This document shows positions 62,430 to 64,000 of a stretch of 64,000 nt of DNA, in pieces. The DNA comes from Vibrio sp. CAU 1672 (lineage in GTDB: Bacteria > Pseudomonadota > Gammaproteobacteria > Enterobacterales > Vibrionaceae). The DNA lies in assembly GCF_029223195.1 (NCBI RefSeq), contig NZ_JARHUF010000004.1, positions 184,830-248,829 of the forward strand, given 5' to 3'. How positions within the stretch are numbered: the first letter of the stretch is position 1; each line of letters starts with the position of its first letter. The notes below the pieces were generated by a model, which saw only the letters and a program-made list of their open reading frames with translations, searched no databases and was not told the DNA's origin. A program made the position numbers and the translations under genes.

Positions 62430-63706
62430 AGCTTTACAATATAAAAGAAAATGATGAACAAGTTTCCTTTGGCCAGGCCGTTCGCCAAGGGTTAGGTCGT
62501 AACCAGGGCCTATTTTTTCCATCGGAATTACCAAAGTTTGACGATATCGACGCGCTGCTGGCAGAAGACTTTGTCTCTCGTAGCACTAAGATCCTATCAG
62601 CACTGATCGGTGATGAACTGGCGGAAGATCAAGTGAACGCGATGGTGGATGCGGCATTCCAGTTCCCAGCACCAATTAAGCAAGTGAAAGAGGGTGTTTA
62701 CGCACTCGAGCTTTTCCATGGTCCAACTCTGGCGTTTAAAGATTTTGGTGGTCGCTTCATGGCGCAATCTCTTGCGGCGGTCTCAGACGGCGGTAAGATC
62801 ACCATTCTTACTGCGACTTCCGGCGATACTGGCGCAGCGGTTGCGCACGCTTTCTACGGTATGGAAGACATCAACGTGGTGATTCTTTACCCGAAAGGCA
62901 AGATCAGCCCACTGCAAGAGAAGCTGTTCTGTACATTAGGTAAGAACATTCACACTGTCGCAATCAATGGTGACTTTGATGCTTGTCAGGCATTGGTGAA
63001 ACAAGCATTTGATGATGCGGTATTGCGTGAAGAGATTGGACTGAACTCAGCGAACTCAATCAACATCAGCCGTTTGATGGCGCAAATCTGCTACTACTTT
63101 GAAGCTGCCGCGCAAATGAGTAAGCAAGAGCGTGAAAACCTGGTCGTATCGGTACCAAGTGGTAACTTCGGTAACCTAACGGCAGGCCTGCTAGCGAAAG
63201 CGCTGGGTCTGCCTATCAAACGCTTTATCGCCGCAACCAACGCCAATGACACTGTGCCACGTTACCTGGATACGGGTAAGTGGGATCCAAAACCAACGGT
63301 GGCAACCACTTCGAATGCGATGGATGTGAGCCAACCAAACAACTGGCCTCGTATCGAAGAGCTATGCCGCGTGAAAGAGTGGGGCTTAGAGACACTGGGC
63401 AAAGGCGCAGTATCTGACCAGCAAAGCGCAGAGTCAGTGAAACAACTGCACTCACTTGGCTACCTATGTGAGCCGCACGGCGCGATTGCTTACCGCGTGT
63501 TGGATGAACAGTTACAAGACGGTGAAACCGGGCTGTTCCTGTGTACGGCTCACCCGGCTAAGTTTAAAGAAGTGGTGGATGATATTTTAGGCTCGGATAT
63601 CGAGTTGCCGGCACCATTGGCGAAACATGCCGCGATGGAGCTGCTTTCTGAGGATCTTGATGCGGATTTTGAAGCGCTGAAAACGGTCTTACGCCGAGTT
63701 CAGTAA
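62426..63706 (+). CDS. thrC: Threonine synthase
   Basis: Encodes 426 residues (E. coli ThrC 428). ThrC is the PLP enzyme that converts phosphohomoserine to threonine. PLP-binding Lys105 is in [17 protein letters not shown]. The phosphate-binding and Ser/Gly motifs include [15 protein letters not shown] near 130-144 and [15 protein letters not shown] near 238-252. It is the last gene of thrLABC and is closed by a terminator. The IS element begins 65 nt past the stop, so the operon is intact. Confidence 0.97.
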   Translation: MKLYNIKENDEQVSFGQAVRQGLGRNQGLFFPSELPKFDDIDALLAEDFVSRSTKILSALIGDELAEDQVNAMVDAAFQFPAPIKQVKEGVYALELFHGPTLAFKDFGGRFMAQSLAAVSDGGKITILTATSGDTGAAVAHAFYGMEDINVVILYPKGKISPLQEKLFCTLGKNIHTVAINGDFDACQALVKQAFDDAVLREEIGLNSANSINISRLMAQICYYFEAAAQMSKQERENLVVSVPSGNFGNLTAGLLAKALGLPIKRFIAATNANDTVPRYLDTGKWDPKPTVATTSNAMDVSQPNNWPRIEELCRVKEWGLETLGKGAVSDQQSAESVKQLHSLGYLCEPHGAIAYRVLDEQLQDGETGLFLCTAHPAKFKEVVDDILGSDIELPAPLAKHAAMELLSEDLDADFEALKTVLRRVQ

Positions 63707-63726
63707 CACTGTCGGTGTGGAACAAC

Positions 63727-63752
63727 AGGCGGAGTGAATCTCCGCCTTTTTT
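63727..63752 (+). terminator. Terminator of thrABC
   Basis: AGGCGGAG, loop TGAAT, CTCCGCCT, then further T residues. The insertion sequence lies just beyond it, so the operon's termination signal was not disrupted. Confidence 0.93.
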
Positions 63753-63771
63753 GTGTCACTTACCGGGAGTT

Positions 63772-64000
63772 TGACCCGTCCTGATATGGGTTGACACTTT
63801 TTAACTAAAACGCTCGATGTACTTCATCGGGCGTTTTGTATTTCAAAGCCGTATGAGGCCTCATTTGATTATAGATCTCTACGGATTCTGCTACCATTTT
63901 CCTCGCTTCTTCCAGATCTTTCGGTTTCCTCAGTAAAAGTTCCATTTTGAGTATCCCATTTACGCGCTCTGCTAAAGCATTCTGATAACAGTCATACCCG
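63772..64000 (-). mobile_element. IS3-family insertion sequence, one end (partial)
   Basis: The right edge of the window holds the 3' end of an IS transposase gene on the minus strand followed by a terminal sequence starting TGACCCGTCCTGATATGGG at 63772. This begins with TG, as IS3-family ends do. The other end is outside the window, so inverted repeats and a target duplication cannot be checked. The boundary is placed where sequence with IS-end character starts, about 20 nt after the thrC terminator. Confidence 0.75.
63805..64000 (-). CDS. IS3-family transposase (OrfB), C-terminal part (partial)
   Basis: 65 codons are visible before the stop at 63805-63807; the gene begins outside the window. 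The translation reads GYDCYQNALAERVNGILKME, then LRKPKDLEEARKMVAESVEI and YNQMRPHTALKYKTPDEVHR. This is the end of the rve integrase core: the Glu in ALAERVNGILKMEL is the third residue of the DDE triad, and YNxxRPHxALxxxTPxE is the family's closing motif. It is most like IS150/IS3-group OrfB. The frame is open throughout, so there is no sign of decay in this part. Confidence 0.9.
   Translation of the reverse strand, partial: GYDCYQNALAERVNGILKMELLLRKPKDLEEARKMVAESVEIYNQMRPHTALKYKTPDEVHRAF

Overview
The window is a stretch of chromosome from a member of the genus Vibrio (Vibrionaceae, Gammaproteobacteria). The evidence is the proteins themselves (MurC, LpxC, ArcB, SspB and others read as Vibrio-type) and the gene order: petC-sspAB, then dolP-diaA-yraN-lpoA / rsmI-rnpB, then the division and cell wall (dcw) cluster without ddl, then dciA/secA, carAB, two tandem glutamate synthase operons, arcB/arcA, rraA and thrABC. 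Base composition looks close to 50% GC by eye, at the high end for the genus. I cannot name the species. It is almost entirely core genome; the only clear mobile DNA is the end of an IS3-family element at the right edge.

Layout. 1-1582: end of cytochrome c1 (petC) and the sspA-sspB stress/proteolysis pair. 1612-4970 (minus): lpoA-yraN-diaA-dolP, envelope and replication-timing genes. 5039-6505: rsmI, then rnpB, the RNase P RNA, which carries three tandem 24-nt units in its P3 region. 6514-22336: dcw cluster rsmH-ftsL-ftsI-murE-murF-mraY-murD-ftsW-murG-murC-ftsQ-ftsA-ftsZ, mostly with overlapping stop/start codons; mraZ and ddl are missing from their usual places. 22430-28416: lpxC, dciA (minus), secA, mutT, dapB. 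28417-33368: carAB with a strong promoter, a tandem ARG-box-like pair and a UUG start. 33486-38848: a TSUP permease, a LysR regulator, yadS, btuF, a divergent cbiB homologue, mtnN and a DUF1499 lipoprotein.

38893-51287 (minus): two complete but clearly different glutamate synthase (gltB-gltD) operons in a row. 51840-56639: yhcC-type radical SAM protein, arcB with a small lipoprotein gene, and arcA convergent to them, so both halves of the Arc redox two-component system lie side by side. ArcB has Cys180 but Tyr at position 241, where E. coli ArcB has its second redox cysteine. 56640-58422: an intergenic region with a perfect FNR-type palindrome, a DUF3293 gene, rraA and a small outer-membrane barrel protein. 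58810-63752: the threonine operon with a leader peptide rich in Thr and Ile codons, an attenuator, thrA, thrB and thrC. 63772-64000: end of an IS3-family insertion sequence.

Functionally the window joins peptidoglycan precursor synthesis, septation and lipid A commitment (dcw, lpxC, lpoA) with protein export (secA), nitrogen assimilation (carAB, glt), redox control (arcAB) and the aspartate family (dapB, thrABC). No defence island, CRISPR array, prophage or biosynthetic cluster is visible. The most unusual signals are RNA-level or regulatory: the repeat-expanded RNase P RNA, a 21-bp hairpin behind the second gltD, and several palindromes in intergenic regions. A stretch of different codon use over murG-murC also stands out.
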